Positions 26,520 through 35,974 are shown, counted from the first letter of the stretch. The stretch: DNA of 42,890 bases from Akkermansia muciniphila (GCA_945860285.1 CAMAQB010000020.1:1-42890); one strand, 5' to 3'. Notes: generated by a model not told the origin, from the letters alone. A program made the numbers and translations.

Positions 26520-26936
26520 ATGGAACAGCGTGAGGCGACTCTGGAACTATTGCGATCATATTACCAGTTTTTCAATGAGGGACGGTTTGAGGAAATGCTG
26601 TCCCTGCTAACCGACGATGTCGTTCACGACATCAATCAGGGTGCGTCGGAGCGCGGGATTGAGGCGTTTCGCACATTTTCCCGACGGATGGAGCGTTGTT
26701 ATCGCGAAACGCTGACGGAACTGCAATTGTTTGTCAGCGACGACGGCACGCGCGCGGCGGCCGAGTTCCTGGTTCAGGGCACGTATCTTGGCACCGATGA
26801 AGGATTGCCCGAGGCATCGGGTCAGACGTATGCGCTGCCGGCAGGGGCGTTTTTTGATATTCCGCAAGGCAAAATCTCGCGGGTGACGATGTACTACAAT
26901 CTGAACGACTGGCTTCGACAAGTGCGGGCGTTTTGA
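26520..26936 (+). CDS. SnoaL/ketosteroid-isomerase-like protein
   Basis: 138 aa from the ATG at 26520 (an ATG at 26469 is in frame but lies upstream of the -10). Small NTF2-like alpha+beta fold: LLRSYYQFFNEGRFEEMLSLLTDDVVHDINQG, then ..YRETLTELQLFVSDDGTRAAAEFLVQGTYLG and a final KISRVTMYYNLNDWLRQV. It resembles the steroid-isomerase-related family of about 130 residues (TIGR02096 type, from memory). Cytoplasmic, reaction unknown. Followed after 58 bp by the inositol monophosphatase gene. Confidence 0.72.
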   Translation: MEQREATLELLRSYYQFFNEGRFEEMLSLLTDDVVHDINQGASERGIEAFRTFSRRMERCYRETLTELQLFVSDDGTRAAAEFLVQGTYLGTDEGLPEASGQTYALPAGAFFDIPQGKISRVTMYYNLNDWLRQVRAF

Positions 26937-26994
26937 GCTTGCCTGATTGGCATTGTGCGCGCAGTTTTGCCGCGCGTTCGCCACCCACCTTTTC

Positions 26995-27744
26995 ATGTCC
27001 GACCTTGCCCTTGCCACCCATGCCGCTCTGGAAGCGGGAAAATTCCTGCACGAACATTTCGGCAAGGTCGCCAAAGTGGACGAGGAATGCCATCACGACA
27101 TCAAGCTCGCGCTGGACAAGGAGTCGCAGGAATTGATCACGCGGATTCTGCTTGATGCTTGTCCGGGCGACGCGCTCTATGGCGAGGAGGGCATAGCGGG
27201 CAATCAGCAGTCGGACCGTCAATGGATCGTTGATCCCATCGATGGCACGGTGAATTTTTTCTACGGCATCCCGCATTTCTGCGTGTCAATCGCTCTGCGC
27301 ATTCAAGGTGAAATCGTCGCCGGTGTGATTCATGATCCGATGGTCGGGGAGACATGGACCGTGGAAAAAGGTGGCCCGGCCATGCACAACGGCGTGCCGA
27401 TCCAGGTTTCGGGACGCGCGAAAATTGAGGAATCGATTCTGTTTGTCGGCTGCGGCAAGGACGGCGAGGCGATGCGCACCGGCATGGAAAGGTTTGCCCG
27501 GGCTTCGCTGCGCGCCCGGAAGATGCGGATGATGGGATCCGCGGCACTGGGCATGGCGTATATCGCATCGGGGCGGCTCGATGCCTACGTCGAGTCGCGC
27601 ATTTCGCTGTGGGACATCGCCGCAGGCCAGCTGCTCGTTGAAACGGCCGGCGGCAAGGTCAACCTGACACCTCTGTCTGACAATTCCGATTGCTATTCGA
27701 TCGTGGCCAGCAACGGCAGGATTCCGATAGAAGAAATTCTCTAA
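26995..27744 (+). CDS. inositol monophosphatase family protein
   Basis: 249 aa from the ATG at 26995. Metal-dependent sugar/inositol phosphatase. Motif A: Glu64-Glu65 and DPIDGTVNF (80-88); motif B: WDIAAGQLLVETAGG (about 207-221). All metal ligands are present. The natural substrate may be inositol phosphate, NADP or another sugar phosphate; bacterial SuhB members also act on rRNA transcription. Next to the PfkB kinase (12 bp), which suggests related sugar/phosphate metabolism. Confidence 0.88.
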   Translation: MSDLALATHAALEAGKFLHEHFGKVAKVDEECHHDIKLALDKESQELITRILLDACPGDALYGEEGIAGNQQSDRQWIVDPIDGTVNFFYGIPHFCVSIALRIQGEIVAGVIHDPMVGETWTVEKGGPAMHNGVPIQVSGRAKIEESILFVGCGKDGEAMRTGMERFARASLRARKMRMMGSAALGMAYIASGRLDAYVESRISLWDIAAGQLLVETAGGKVNLTPLSDNSDCYSIVASNGRIPIEEIL

Positions 27745-27756
27745 CAAATTATCATC

Positions 27757-28704
27757 ATGTCAAAATTACCCGTCATAGTGGGAGGGACGATCGCCATCGA
27801 CAACGTCATCACGCCTCAGGCCGAGGCAAAGGAGCTGCTTGGCGGTTCCGCATCCTATGCTGCGCTGGCCGCATCATATTTCACCAGCCCGGTGCATCTG
27901 GTCGGCATCATCGGTCATGATTATCCGCAGCGCCACATCGAGATGCTTGAGGACCACGGGGTCACTCTGGACGGTGTCGAACGCTCCGCCGGCGAGTCGT
28001 TCACCTGGACGGGAGAGTACCATGCGAACATGAACGACCGCACCACGCATCGCGTCGGTCTCAACGTTCTGGAAAACTGGCAGGTGAAAGTGCCGGCATC
28101 CATTGCCGCCACTCCGATCGTGGTGCTGGCGAACATGTCGCCGGACAATCAATTGCAGATGCTTGCGGGTTCCACGGCCTCGTCGCGATTCGTTATTGCC
28201 GACACGATGGATTTGTGGATCAACATCGCCAATGAACGTCTGCACGATGTGCTCAAGGAGTTGGATCTTTTTGTCATCAATGAGGGAGAGGCCCGTGAAT
28301 TCACGGAAACATCAAATCTGATCCTCGCCGGCAAACGAATCCTTGCGAAAGGTCCGCGCAATGTGATCATCAAGCTCGGCGAGTTCGGCGCGATGCTTTT
28401 TTCGGGAGAGGCGGAGAACTGGGAGATCAGTCAGCAGACATTCTTCCGGTCCGCGGCGTTCCCCTTGCACGAAGTCGCCGATCCCACCGGTGCTGGAGAT
28501 ACCTTTCTTGGTGCGCTAGCGGGTTACCTGGCCTCGCTGGGCAAGACCAGTTTCAGTTTCGAGGACATCCGTCAGGCGGTCGTCAAGGGTTCGATTCTCG
28601 CTTCTTTCACCTGTGAGGAGTTTTCGACCAGGAAGTTGCAGTCGCTCGACAGCGGTGAAATCGCCAAGCGCGAGCAATTGTTCAAGCACCTCACCGATTG
28701 GTGA
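27757..28704 (+). CDS. PfkB-family carbohydrate/nucleoside kinase
   Basis: 315 aa. The N-terminal VIVGGTIAIDNVITP and GGSASYAALAASYF (sugar-binding Gly pair) and the C-terminal signature DPTGAGDTFLGALAGYL (about 243-259, catalytic Asp in GAGD) are clear. Substrate not deducible: the adenosine/ribokinase and inosine-type groups all fit this length. It lies 12 bp downstream of the inositol monophosphatase and is probably cotranscribed. The 102-bp gap after it holds the efflux operon promoter. Confidence 0.88.
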   Translation: MSKLPVIVGGTIAIDNVITPQAEAKELLGGSASYAALAASYFTSPVHLVGIIGHDYPQRHIEMLEDHGVTLDGVERSAGESFTWTGEYHANMNDRTTHRVGLNVLENWQVKVPASIAATPIVVLANMSPDNQLQMLAGSTASSRFVIADTMDLWINIANERLHDVLKELDLFVINEGEAREFTETSNLILAGKRILAKGPRNVIIKLGEFGAMLFSGEAENWEISQQTFFRSAAFPLHEVADPTGAGDTFLGALAGYLASLGKTSFSFEDIRQAVVKGSILASFTCEEFSTRKLQSLDSGEIAKREQLFKHLTDW

Positions 28705-28787
28705 TGTCGTTTGCCGAACTGCGCTGGATTCCGTCGTTGCCATGAGCCGAAATCTGTAAGATTCACTGGCTTTCACTCGTTCATTGC

Positions 28788-28793
28788 TATAGT
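28788..28793 (+). promoter_or_regulatory. extended -10 of the efflux operon
   Basis: TGC-TATAGT, an extended -10, ends 13 nt before the ATG at 28807. A clear -35 is not seen, which is normal for extended -10 promoters. Just upstream TTCACT occurs twice (28762 and 28772), a possible activator or repressor site. Confidence 0.4.
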
Positions 28794-28806
28794 TTTTCAC
28801 CTTCGC

Positions 28807-30234
28807 ATGCGCCCCGAAAAAATCAGCATACCTTCGCACTCCGCAACTGGAGGGTGGTTTTTTTTTCTCTTCATCGCGATGCTGTCGACGGCAATGGATT
28901 CCTGCACCTTGCGCACGCCGGTTTCGACCAGTCAGCCGAAACTTCCCGCCGACTGGAAAAATGCGAAATCCTTTCCCGTTGCCTCGGCTTCGCTTGACTT
29001 GAAGCGCTGGTGGAATCATTTCGACGACCCGGTATTGAACCAGTTGATTGCACTCGGTCTCAAGTCCAATCCCGACATCCGCGGTGCGGAAGAGCGTATC
29101 AAAGAGGCTCGGGCGCTCCGCAAAGCCGAGTCCGTATCACTTCTGCCCAATGTGGGCGCATCCGCGGGCTTTGGGGCGGGCAATACAAATGGGGACCCCC
29201 GCAGTTCTTCGTCCGCAGGCTTGGGTGCGTCGTGGGAAGCCGATCTTTTCGGCAGGCGGCGCAGCATCATCGAGGCGGCATCCGCGAACGTTGCTGTTGC
29301 AGAGGAGAATTTCCACTCGGTGCAGGCCGCGCTGGCATCGGAAATTGCCATCGCCTATTGCAATCTTCGCGCCACCGAAACCCGTCTCGATGTTCTTCAC
29401 CGCAATATAAATACGCGCGAACAAACCTCGCAACTGGCTAGCTGGCGTCAGCAGGCCGGTGAAGCTGATTCACTCGAATCTAGCCAAGCGCTCAGCAGTC
29501 TCGAACAGGCGCGCGCGGCCATTCCCACGCTGGAGCAGAATGCTGAGCAAAACCGCAATCTGCTCGCCCGACTCTCGGGCGGCAACCCCGGCAGCCTCGA
29601 CCGCTTGCTAGCGTCGTCGCGCAAGATCATTCCCTATCCCGCAGAAAAGCTTGCCGTAGGCATTCCTGCCGACACCCTTCGCCAGCGCCCGGATGTCCGC
29701 ATCGCGGGTTATCAGGTTCTTGCCGCTGCTGCCAATACCCGCGCTGCCGCTGCCGCACGTTTCCCATCACTCAATCTGTCCGGTTCGCTCGGTGTCAATA
29801 CCTTGAGCGCAGAAAAAATCTTCAATCCGGAAACAACCAGCGCAAATATCATCGCCGGTATCACAAGTCCGATATTTGACGCGGGTCGTATCCGTGCCAA
29901 CATCGATGCCAATACTGCTGCGGAAGCCCGGGCCGTGGAAGTTTATCGCTCGACAGTGCTTAACGCGTTGTCGGAAACCGAGGATGCGCTGATTGCCTGT
30001 CGACGCTCGACGGAACGGCTCGCGACGATCGAAAAAGCGACGGTCGCCGCGCGCGAGGCGAACGAACTCGCGCAACAACGCTACCAGTCCGGCAATATTG
30101 ATTTTATTGCCCCGCTGGACGCGCAGCGCACCGTGCTTGGGTTGGAGGAGAGCTTCATTGCAACCCGTCTTGATCGTAGTATTGCATTTGTCCAACTTTA
30201 CAAGGCGCTTGGCGGCGGCTGGGCATCACATTAG
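28807..30234 (+). CDS. NodT/TolC-type outer-membrane efflux channel
   Basis: 475 aa from the ATG at 28807. N-terminal export signal (WFFFLFIAMLSTAMDSC) with a poor lipobox (MDSC), so lipidation is uncertain. The NodT signature follows: KRWWNHFDDPVLNQLIALGLKSNPDIRGAEERIKEAR, LGASWEADLFGRRRS, and in the second repeat LRQRPDVRIAGYQVLAAAANTRAAAAARFP. Two TolC/OEP repeats with long helices form the periplasmic tunnel. It starts a four-gene series with the MacA-like adaptor (9 bp after) and the MacB-like genes. Confidence 0.9.
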   Translation: MRPEKISIPSHSATGGWFFFLFIAMLSTAMDSCTLRTPVSTSQPKLPADWKNAKSFPVASASLDLKRWWNHFDDPVLNQLIALGLKSNPDIRGAEERIKEARALRKAESVSLLPNVGASAGFGAGNTNGDPRSSSSAGLGASWEADLFGRRRSIIEAASANVAVAEENFHSVQAALASEIAIAYCNLRATETRLDVLHRNINTREQTSQLASWRQQAGEADSLESSQALSSLEQARAAIPTLEQNAEQNRNLLARLSGGNPGSLDRLLASSRKIIPYPAEKLAVGIPADTLRQRPDVRIAGYQVLAAAANTRAAAAARFPSLNLSGSLGVNTLSAEKIFNPETTSANIIAGITSPIFDAGRIRANIDANTAAEARAVEVYRSTVLNALSETEDALIACRRSTERLATIEKATVAAREANELAQQRYQSGNIDFIAPLDAQRTVLGLEESFIATRLDRSIAFVQLYKALGGGWASH

Positions 30235-30243
30235 TTTTTTCCA

Positions 30244-31584
30244 ATGACCCCTGAGGATTCTGCTGAAAATCTATCCGATATCGTGCAAAAGGGCGCGTCA
30301 CGACCCTTGCGCAAATGGATCATCATTGCTGCAATCGCGACTCTGCTGATCGGTGGATTCTTTTACTTGCGTTCCCGCGGTGATACTGCTGGAGATGTCC
30401 CCGAATACACGACCCAGCCGCTTGAGCAGGGTGAAATTTCCTTTGTTATTACCGCGTCAGGAAACCTTGTGCCTACTAATCAAGTAAGCATCGGCAGCGA
30501 GCTTTCGGGCACAGCGCAGGAGGTTTTGGTGGACACCAATGATCCGGTAAAAAAAGGCCAGACACTTGCCCGATTGGAGAGTTCAAAACTCACCCAACAA
30601 ACCGAGCGCAGCCGTGCGGCCTTGGTCGCTGCGAGAGCGAGGGTGAGCCTGTCGAAAGCCACACTGAGGGAGAGTGAGGCGGCCTATGCCCGACAACAAG
30701 AACTGCACAAACTCAGCGGCGGAAGGACGCCGTCGAGAGCAATAATGGAAACATCGCTTGCCACTGTAGAGCGCGCAAAAGCGGATTTAGAAAGCGCCGA
30801 TGCCGCCGTGGCCGGTTCCCAGGCGGAAGTCAAATCGTTCGAACGCGATCTGGAAACAACAATCATCCGTTCGCCTATCGATGGCGTGGTGCTCACCCGC
30901 AGCATCGAAGTCGGTCAAACGGTGGCAGCCTCTTTCACGGCTCCAGTGCTTTTTACCATAGCCGAGGACTTGAAAAAAATGGAACTCAATGTCGCGGTAG
31001 CTGAGGCTGATATCGGTCGTGTCGCCGTTGGTCAGACTGCCACCTTCAGCGTGGACGCATGGCCAGGCCGATCCTATACGGCGTTGGTGAAAAAAGTTTC
31101 CTTCGGCACCACCAGCAATGCCGCCGCGACGGGCAGCACTTCGAAAGAACCCGGCACCGGTGGCATTGTCAGCTACAGCACGGAACTCGAAGTGGCGAAT
31201 GACGACTTGTCCCTGCGTCCCGGCATGACGGCATCAGTCGACATCTCGATCATCAGCAAAACCAACATCCTGCGGGTGCCGAATGCCGCCTTGCGCTTCG
31301 ACCCGGTGGCAGCGGCGGCAGTTACCAAACCAGTCGAGGCCAAACGCACACTTGTCCAGCGGTTGTCGCTGGGAGGTGGGCGCCGCTGGAGTGGCGGACC
31401 TGCGGTTACCAAGGTCAGCCCCAGCTCCAATGGCCCGCGCGTTTGGGTTCTCGTCGGGAACAAACCGGTCGAGGTCCTCGTCAAGACCGGCATCACCGAT
31501 GGATTGTTCACGGAAGTCTCGGGAGACGATCTGTCCGAGAATACGCAGGTCATTGTCAGCATTAAGCCTGTTACCAATTCATGA
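30244..31584 (+). CDS. macA: MacA-like periplasmic adaptor (RND/HlyD family)
   Basis: 446 aa. N-terminal anchor helix (about 23-43), lipoyl/barrel halves (EQGEISFVITASGNLVPTNQVSIGSELSGTAQEV; TIIRSPIDGVVLTRSIEVGQTV), a coiled-coil hairpin between about 100 and 200, and a membrane-proximal domain to the end. An unusual insert (about 360-400, containing LSLGGGRRWSGG) separates the barrel from the C-terminal VWVLVGNKPVEVLVKTGITDG; it is not typical of E. coli MacA. The stop overlaps the next start (ATGA). Confidence 0.88.
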   Translation: MTPEDSAENLSDIVQKGASRPLRKWIIIAAIATLLIGGFFYLRSRGDTAGDVPEYTTQPLEQGEISFVITASGNLVPTNQVSIGSELSGTAQEVLVDTNDPVKKGQTLARLESSKLTQQTERSRAALVAARARVSLSKATLRESEAAYARQQELHKLSGGRTPSRAIMETSLATVERAKADLESADAAVAGSQAEVKSFERDLETTIIRSPIDGVVLTRSIEVGQTVAASFTAPVLFTIAEDLKKMELNVAVAEADIGRVAVGQTATFSVDAWPGRSYTALVKKVSFGTTSNAAATGSTSKEPGTGGIVSYSTELEVANDDLSLRPGMTASVDISIISKTNILRVPNAALRFDPVAAAAVTKPVEAKRTLVQRLSLGGGRRWSGGPAVTKVSPSSNGPRVWVLVGNKPVEVLVKTGITDGLFTEVSGDDLSENTQVIVSIKPVTNS

Positions 31585-32294
31585 CGAAGTCTTCTCTCAT
31601 CGAATTGCGAGGCATCACCAAGACGTATGGCACGGGCGACGCGGTATTCAATGCGTTGAACGGAATTGATTTGAACATCAGCGCCGGGGAGTTCGTCGCC
31701 ATTATGGGGCCTAGTGGTTCGGGCAAGTCCACCCTGATGAATCTGCTTGGTTGTCTCGATACCCCGACGTCCGGACATTATTCTTTCCAGGGTATCGCGG
31801 TGGAAACCCTCAACAAGGACCAGCGCTCGCTGATCCGCCGTCATGCGCTCGGTTTCATTTTCCAGGGCTTCAATCTGCTGGCCCGTACCTCCGCGCTCGA
31901 AAATGTCGAACTGCCGCTGCTCTATCGGGGCTATTCGGGCAGGCAACGCCATCAGATGGCGCGGAAGGCGCTCGCGAGTGTCGGGTTGCCCGAAAAGGAA
32001 CGCAACACCCCGGCGGAGCTGTCCGGCGGACAACAGCAGCGCGTCGCCATCGCCCGCGCGATCGTCACCAACCCCGCCACTCTTTTTGCCGATGAACCTA
32101 CCGGGAATCTCGACTCCCGCACCACCCGCGACATCATGCATCTGCTGCTGGAACTCAACCGCGAGCAAGGCATCACGGTCATCATGGTCACCCATGAAGA
32201 CGACGTCGCTGCGTATGCACAACGGATCGTCCGCGTGAAGGATGGTCTGGTGGCATCTGATGAGCTGAACCCGTCAAGCAACCCAGCGACCTAA
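31581..32294 (+). CDS. MacB-type ATPase subunit (LolD-like)
   Basis: 237 aa. Walker A GPSGSGKST, Q-loop GFIFQGFNLLARTSALENVELP, signature LSGGQQQRVAIARAI, Walker B TLFADEPTGNLD, H-loop VTHEDDVA. It belongs to the MacB/LolD/FtsE group that powers mechanotransmission rather than classical transport. In E. coli this domain is fused to the MacB permease; here the two are separate genes 1 bp apart. Confidence 0.93.
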   Translation: MTKSSLIELRGITKTYGTGDAVFNALNGIDLNISAGEFVAIMGPSGSGKSTLMNLLGCLDTPTSGHYSFQGIAVETLNKDQRSLIRRHALGFIFQGFNLLARTSALENVELPLLYRGYSGRQRHQMARKALASVGLPEKERNTPAELSGGQQQRVAIARAIVTNPATLFADEPTGNLDSRTTRDIMHLLLELNREQGITVIMVTHEDDVAAYAQRIVRVKDGLVASDELNPSSNPAT

Positions 32295-32295
32295 C

Positions 32296-33504
32296 ATGTT
32301 TTTCAACGCCTTTCTCATCGCTCTGAGAGAAATCCGCCGGAATCTGACGCGCGCGTTTCTGACAGTCGTCGGCATCGTGATCGGCGTGGCCGCCGTCGTG
32401 ACGATGGTGACGCTGGGCCGGGGTGCCACCGAGGTGATCAAGGCGCAGATTTCCAACATGGGCAGCAATCTGCTGATTCTCCGTCCCGGGCAGGGATGGG
32501 GATCGCGCGGCGCACCCCAATTCAGCGAGAGCGACCTGGTCGCGATCAAAAACCAGGTCCCGGGTATCCGTTCGTTGTCGCCCTTCGTGATGACCAACTC
32601 GCCCGCGGTGTATCTGGAAAAAGCCCGCAATACCGACATCCAGGGCACCAGCGCGAACTATTTTGAGATCGCCAATTGGAAAATCGCCACCGGTCGGTTT
32701 TTCACGGATGAGGAAGTCAAGGAAGGTGCCGCTGTTTGCGTGATCGGCGAAACAATCCGCAAGGAGGTGTTTGGAAAAAATGTCGACGCGGTCGGGAAAC
32801 GGGTGCGCCTCAAAGCGATGTCGCTGTTGGTTGTCGGCGTCACCGCGGCCAAGGGTCAGGCTGGCTACGGCGACGACCTCGACGACAACATCATTACCCC
32901 CATCACCACGGTGCAACGCCGCTTGACCGGCAAACCTAACCTGCAAAGCATCAACCAGGTGATGATCTCGGGCAACGACGGCTATCCCACCGCGGTGATT
33001 GTCTCGGATATCTATTCGCTGATGCGCGAGCGTCGCGGACTGACCAAGAACGAGGAAAACAATTTTTCGGTTTTCGACTCCCTGCAGCTTGCCGATGCGA
33101 TCAGCTCGAGCACACGGGTGATGACTTCACTGCTCGGCGCAGTGGCTGGTGTGAGCCTGCTGGTGGGGGGAATCGGAATCATGAACATCATGCTGGTTTC
33201 GGTGACCGAACGCACCCGGGAAATCGGCATTCGTCTGGCCATCGGCGCCCGCGGTCGCGAGGTGCTGCTTCAATTCCTGGTCGAGGCCGTGACGCTTTCC
33301 TGCGTCGGCGGCATCGCCGGGATTCTGCTGGCGTACGCACTTTGCAGCGGACTGGCAAAGGTCGTGGGCGCGCCGTTCCTGTTCGATCCCAAGATCAACA
33401 TCATCGCCTTCGTGTTTTCCGCCGCCATCGGCATTGTCTTCGGTTTCATGCCCGCCCGCCGGGCCGCGTCGCTGGATCCCATCGATGCCCTGAGGCACGA
33501 GTGA
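32296..33504 (+). CDS. MacB-type FtsX-fold permease
   Basis: 402 aa. One N-terminal helix (about 18-40), a periplasmic MacB core domain (about 45-270: EVIKAQISNMGSNLLILRPG, ... SYFEIANWKIATGRFF style) and three C-terminal FtsX helices (about 280-395) with VTERTREIGIRLAIGARGREVLLQFLVEA and the final PARRAASLDPIDALRHE, the canonical MacB end. With the ATPase, adaptor and NodT channel it forms a complete tripartite pump; macrolides, lipopeptides or siderophores are typical cargoes, unknown here. Its stop lies 12 bp from the convergent queA stop. Confidence 0.93.
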   Translation: MFFNAFLIALREIRRNLTRAFLTVVGIVIGVAAVVTMVTLGRGATEVIKAQISNMGSNLLILRPGQGWGSRGAPQFSESDLVAIKNQVPGIRSLSPFVMTNSPAVYLEKARNTDIQGTSANYFEIANWKIATGRFFTDEEVKEGAAVCVIGETIRKEVFGKNVDAVGKRVRLKAMSLLVVGVTAAKGQAGYGDDLDDNIITPITTVQRRLTGKPNLQSINQVMISGNDGYPTAVIVSDIYSLMRERRGLTKNEENNFSVFDSLQLADAISSSTRVMTSLLGAVAGVSLLVGGIGIMNIMLVSVTERTREIGIRLAIGARGREVLLQFLVEAVTLSCVGGIAGILLAYALCSGLAKVVGAPFLFDPKINIIAFVFSAAIGIVFGFMPARRAASLDPIDALRHE

Positions 33505-33516
33505 GCGGATTTTCCG

Positions 33517-34512
33517 TTAGAGAATCAACATGCAGTCGCCGTAACTGTAGAAGCGGTATTTTTCGGCCACCGCCTGATCATACGCTTCCAGAATCAGTTC
33601 GCGGCTGGCGAAGGCGCTGACGAGCATTAGCAGGGTGCTCTGCGGCAGATGGAAGTTTGTCAACAGCGCATCAACAGCGCGGAACCGATAAGGAGGATGG
33701 ATGAAAATATCCGTGCTCCCGTTGCGGGATTCGTCGGGCAGGCGTTGTCCGTCGCTTGCATCTTTGGCCAGGTGTTCGAGCACGCGGGTCACGGTCGTGC
33801 CGATGGCGATCACGCGGTTGGCCGCATTGACGCGCCGCGCCGTGTCTTCGCTCAGGTGATACTTTTCCGAATGCATTTCATGCTCCTCGGGCCGCGCGGC
33901 TTTGACCGGGCGGAAGGTGCCGACGCCGACGTGGAGGGTGAGAAAACAATGTGGCATGTTTTCTAACAATTCCGTTGTGAAATGCAGTCCCGCCGTGGGT
34001 GCCGCGATGGCCCCCGCCTCGCGAGCGAAGACCGTTTGATAGCGTTCGCGGTCGCCGGTTTCGTCATCGCGGTTCATGTAGTGGGGAAGGGCGAGATGGC
34101 CGTGTTCTTCGAGATCAAGCGGGTGGTTCCATTCGATGATCCGGTCGCCGTTGTCACAAATGCTGATCACCGTGCCAATGGCATCGGCCACATGCACGGT
34201 GTCGCCGGGACGCATTTTTTTTCCAGGTTTGACCAGGCATTGCCAAAGCGTCGGTGCGGGCCGGTCGAGACACAGCAGTTCGATTTTCCCATCGTTGGAA
34301 AAAACCCGCGCCGGAATGACCTTGGTGTCGTTGAGCACGAGCATGTCGCCCTGAGCCAGGTAAGACGGGAAGTCGCGAAACATCCGGTGTTCGATCACTC
34401 CCGCGTGCCGGTGGATCACCATCATCCGCGACGCCGCGCGGTCGGCTAGGGGATGGGCGGCGATGAGTTCCGCCGGCAGATGGTAGTCGAAATCCTTGGT
34501 CAACAGGCTCAC
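33517..34512 (-). CDS. queA: S-adenosylmethionine:tRNA ribosyltransferase-isomerase
   Basis: 331 aa from the GTG at 34512 (VSLLTKDFDYHLPAELIA). Makes epoxyqueuosine in tRNA. Diagnostic blocks: DYHLPAELIAAHP, LNDTKVIPARV, REAGAIAAPTAGLHFT, THVGVGTF-like LTLHVGVGTFRPV and YRFRAVDALLTNFHLPQSTLLMLVSAFA. A TTGCCT-17-TCAGAT promoter ends 6 nt before the GTG. No tgt or yajC follows, so the gene stands alone. The longer frame to 34632 is not used. Confidence 0.95.
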   Translation of the reverse strand: MSLLTKDFDYHLPAELIAAHPLADRAASRMMVIHRHAGVIEHRMFRDFPSYLAQGDMLVLNDTKVIPARVFSNDGKIELLCLDRPAPTLWQCLVKPGKKMRPGDTVHVADAIGTVISICDNGDRIIEWNHPLDLEEHGHLALPHYMNRDDETGDRERYQTVFAREAGAIAAPTAGLHFTTELLENMPHCFLTLHVGVGTFRPVKAARPEEHEMHSEKYHLSEDTARRVNAANRVIAIGTTVTRVLEHLAKDASDGQRLPDESRNGSTDIFIHPPYRFRAVDALLTNFHLPQSTLLMLVSAFASRELILEAYDQAVAEKYRFYSYGDCMLIL

Positions 34513-34518
34513 CCGCTC

Positions 34519-34547
34519 ATCTGAAAGGATGGGTTGCACAAAGGCAA
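34519..34547 (-). promoter_or_regulatory. possible queA promoter, leaderless layout
   Basis: Minus strand TTGCCT (34547-34542), 17 bp, TCAGAT (34524-34519), 6 nt to the GTG at 34512. The -10 matches only 3 of 6 bases. Confidence 0.33.
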
Positions 34548-34606
34548 TGGGAAAATGAAAGCAGCGGCGGCGGGCGGGGGAATCCGAATTCCTGAGGAAT
34601 TTGTGA

Positions 34607-34635
34607 TTGCGGTGTCGGGCAATGTGTTTCATAAA
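34607..34635 (+). promoter_or_regulatory. promoter of the MFS carrier, leaderless layout
   Basis: TTGCGG (34607-34612), 17 bp, CATAAA (34630-34635), 7 nt (CTAACTC) to the ATG at 34643. Same geometry as dnaX, der and the antitoxin gene. Confidence 0.45.
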
Positions 34636-34642
34636 CTAACTC

Positions 34643-35971
34643 ATGACCAGCACACAGGAACGATCGGTGTATTTGCGGATTTCCACGATGATGTTTTTGC
34701 AGTTTTTTGTCTGGGGCTCGTGGTTTTCGACCCTGGTCCTGGTGCTGATCAAAAACGACCTGGCGGGGATCATTGGTGACTCCTACGGATCGGCACCGAT
34801 TGCCGCGATTGTGGCACCGCTGTTTCTCGGTTTGGTGGCCGACCGGTTTTTCTCGTCGGAGCGCTTGATGACCGCGCTGTTTTTGATCGGCGGGGTGCTG
34901 ATGCTGCTGGTGCCCGGTGCCATCACCGCAGGCAACGGCAAACTCGTGGTGGCTTTGTTCACCGGTCACATGCTTTGCTACATGCCGACGCTGGGACTGG
35001 GGAACACGATTGCGTTCTCCAACCTACCGCGCGATGTGTTTCCGAAAACCCGGGTCTGGGGCACCATCGGCTGGATTGCCGCGGGACTGGTCGCGGGGTT
35101 TCTCGGTTGGTCCGACAGCCTGAATCTGTTCCGAATGGCGGGGATCAGTGCGCTGTTGCTCGCCGCGTTCTGCTTTCTGCTCCCGCATACGCCGCCACCC
35201 TCGCGTGGCAAGCCAATCGATCTGCGAACGGTTTTCATGGTCGATGCCTTTGCGCTGCTCGCCCGACCGGCATTTCTGGTATTCATCGCCTGTTCCATGT
35301 TGATTTGCGTGCCGCTGGCCTACTATTTCTCCAACACCTCCGGATTCCTTGCCAACATGGGTTTTGAACAGCCGGCTTCTGCGATGACGATCGGCCAGAT
35401 GTCGGAAATCGTCTTCATGCTGCTGGTGCCGTTTTTCTTCCGACGTTTGGGAGTGAAATGGATGATTCTGGTCGGAATGCTGGCCTGGGTGCTGCGCTAT
35501 CTGCTGTTTGCCTATGGCGCGAGCGAGCAGGCGACCTGGATGTTGTTTGCGGGCATCGCGCTGCACGGCATTTGCTACGACTTCTTTTTCGTCACCGGTT
35601 TCATGTATGCGGACCGCACCGCTCCCGAAAGCATCCGCGGCCAAACCCAGGGTATGTTGGTCTTTTTCACGCAGGGGGTGGGCATGTATCTGGGCTACAA
35701 ATTGGCCGCGTTTAAAATGACTCCGGTGACCGATGCTTCCAAGGCGCTGGGCAATGCGATTGGCGCCGGACGGGGAACCGAGGAACTGAGCTTCGCCCAA
35801 CAATTGGGGAAAATGTTTGCCGTCAACATGCCGCAGGTGGATCCCAAGCTCGTTGCCGACACGGCCTTGTTGTGGAAAAACTTCTGGCTTTTCCCGGCCA
35901 TGGTTGCCGGAGGGATTGCCGTGTTGTTTCTGCTGGCGTTCTGGGATCGCGCCGTCAAAAACGACGATTGA
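34643..35971 (+). CDS. MFS transporter, NupG/nucleoside:H+ symporter family
   Basis: 442 aa with twelve hydrophobic helices. The opening LRISTMMFLQFFVWGSWFSTLVLVL and APLFLGLVADRFFSSERLM, with PTLGLGNTIAFSNL and RVWGTIGWIAAGLVAGFL, match the Nuc_H_symport group. Such carriers are common in Verrucomicrobiota and Planctomycetota, often beside sugar or nucleoside genes; neighbours here (queA, rimO) give no substrate. The C-terminal loop before the last helix is longer than in E. coli NupG. Only 3 bp separate its stop from that of rimO. Confidence 0.88.
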   Translation: MTSTQERSVYLRISTMMFLQFFVWGSWFSTLVLVLIKNDLAGIIGDSYGSAPIAAIVAPLFLGLVADRFFSSERLMTALFLIGGVLMLLVPGAITAGNGKLVVALFTGHMLCYMPTLGLGNTIAFSNLPRDVFPKTRVWGTIGWIAAGLVAGFLGWSDSLNLFRMAGISALLLAAFCFLLPHTPPPSRGKPIDLRTVFMVDAFALLARPAFLVFIACSMLICVPLAYYFSNTSGFLANMGFEQPASAMTIGQMSEIVFMLLVPFFFRRLGVKWMILVGMLAWVLRYLLFAYGASEQATWMLFAGIALHGICYDFFFVTGFMYADRTAPESIRGQTQGMLVFFTQGVGMYLGYKLAAFKMTPVTDASKALGNAIGAGRGTEELSFAQQLGKMFAVNMPQVDPKLVADTALLWKNFWLFPAMVAGGIAVLFLLAFWDRAVKNDD

Positions 35972-35974
35972 CCT

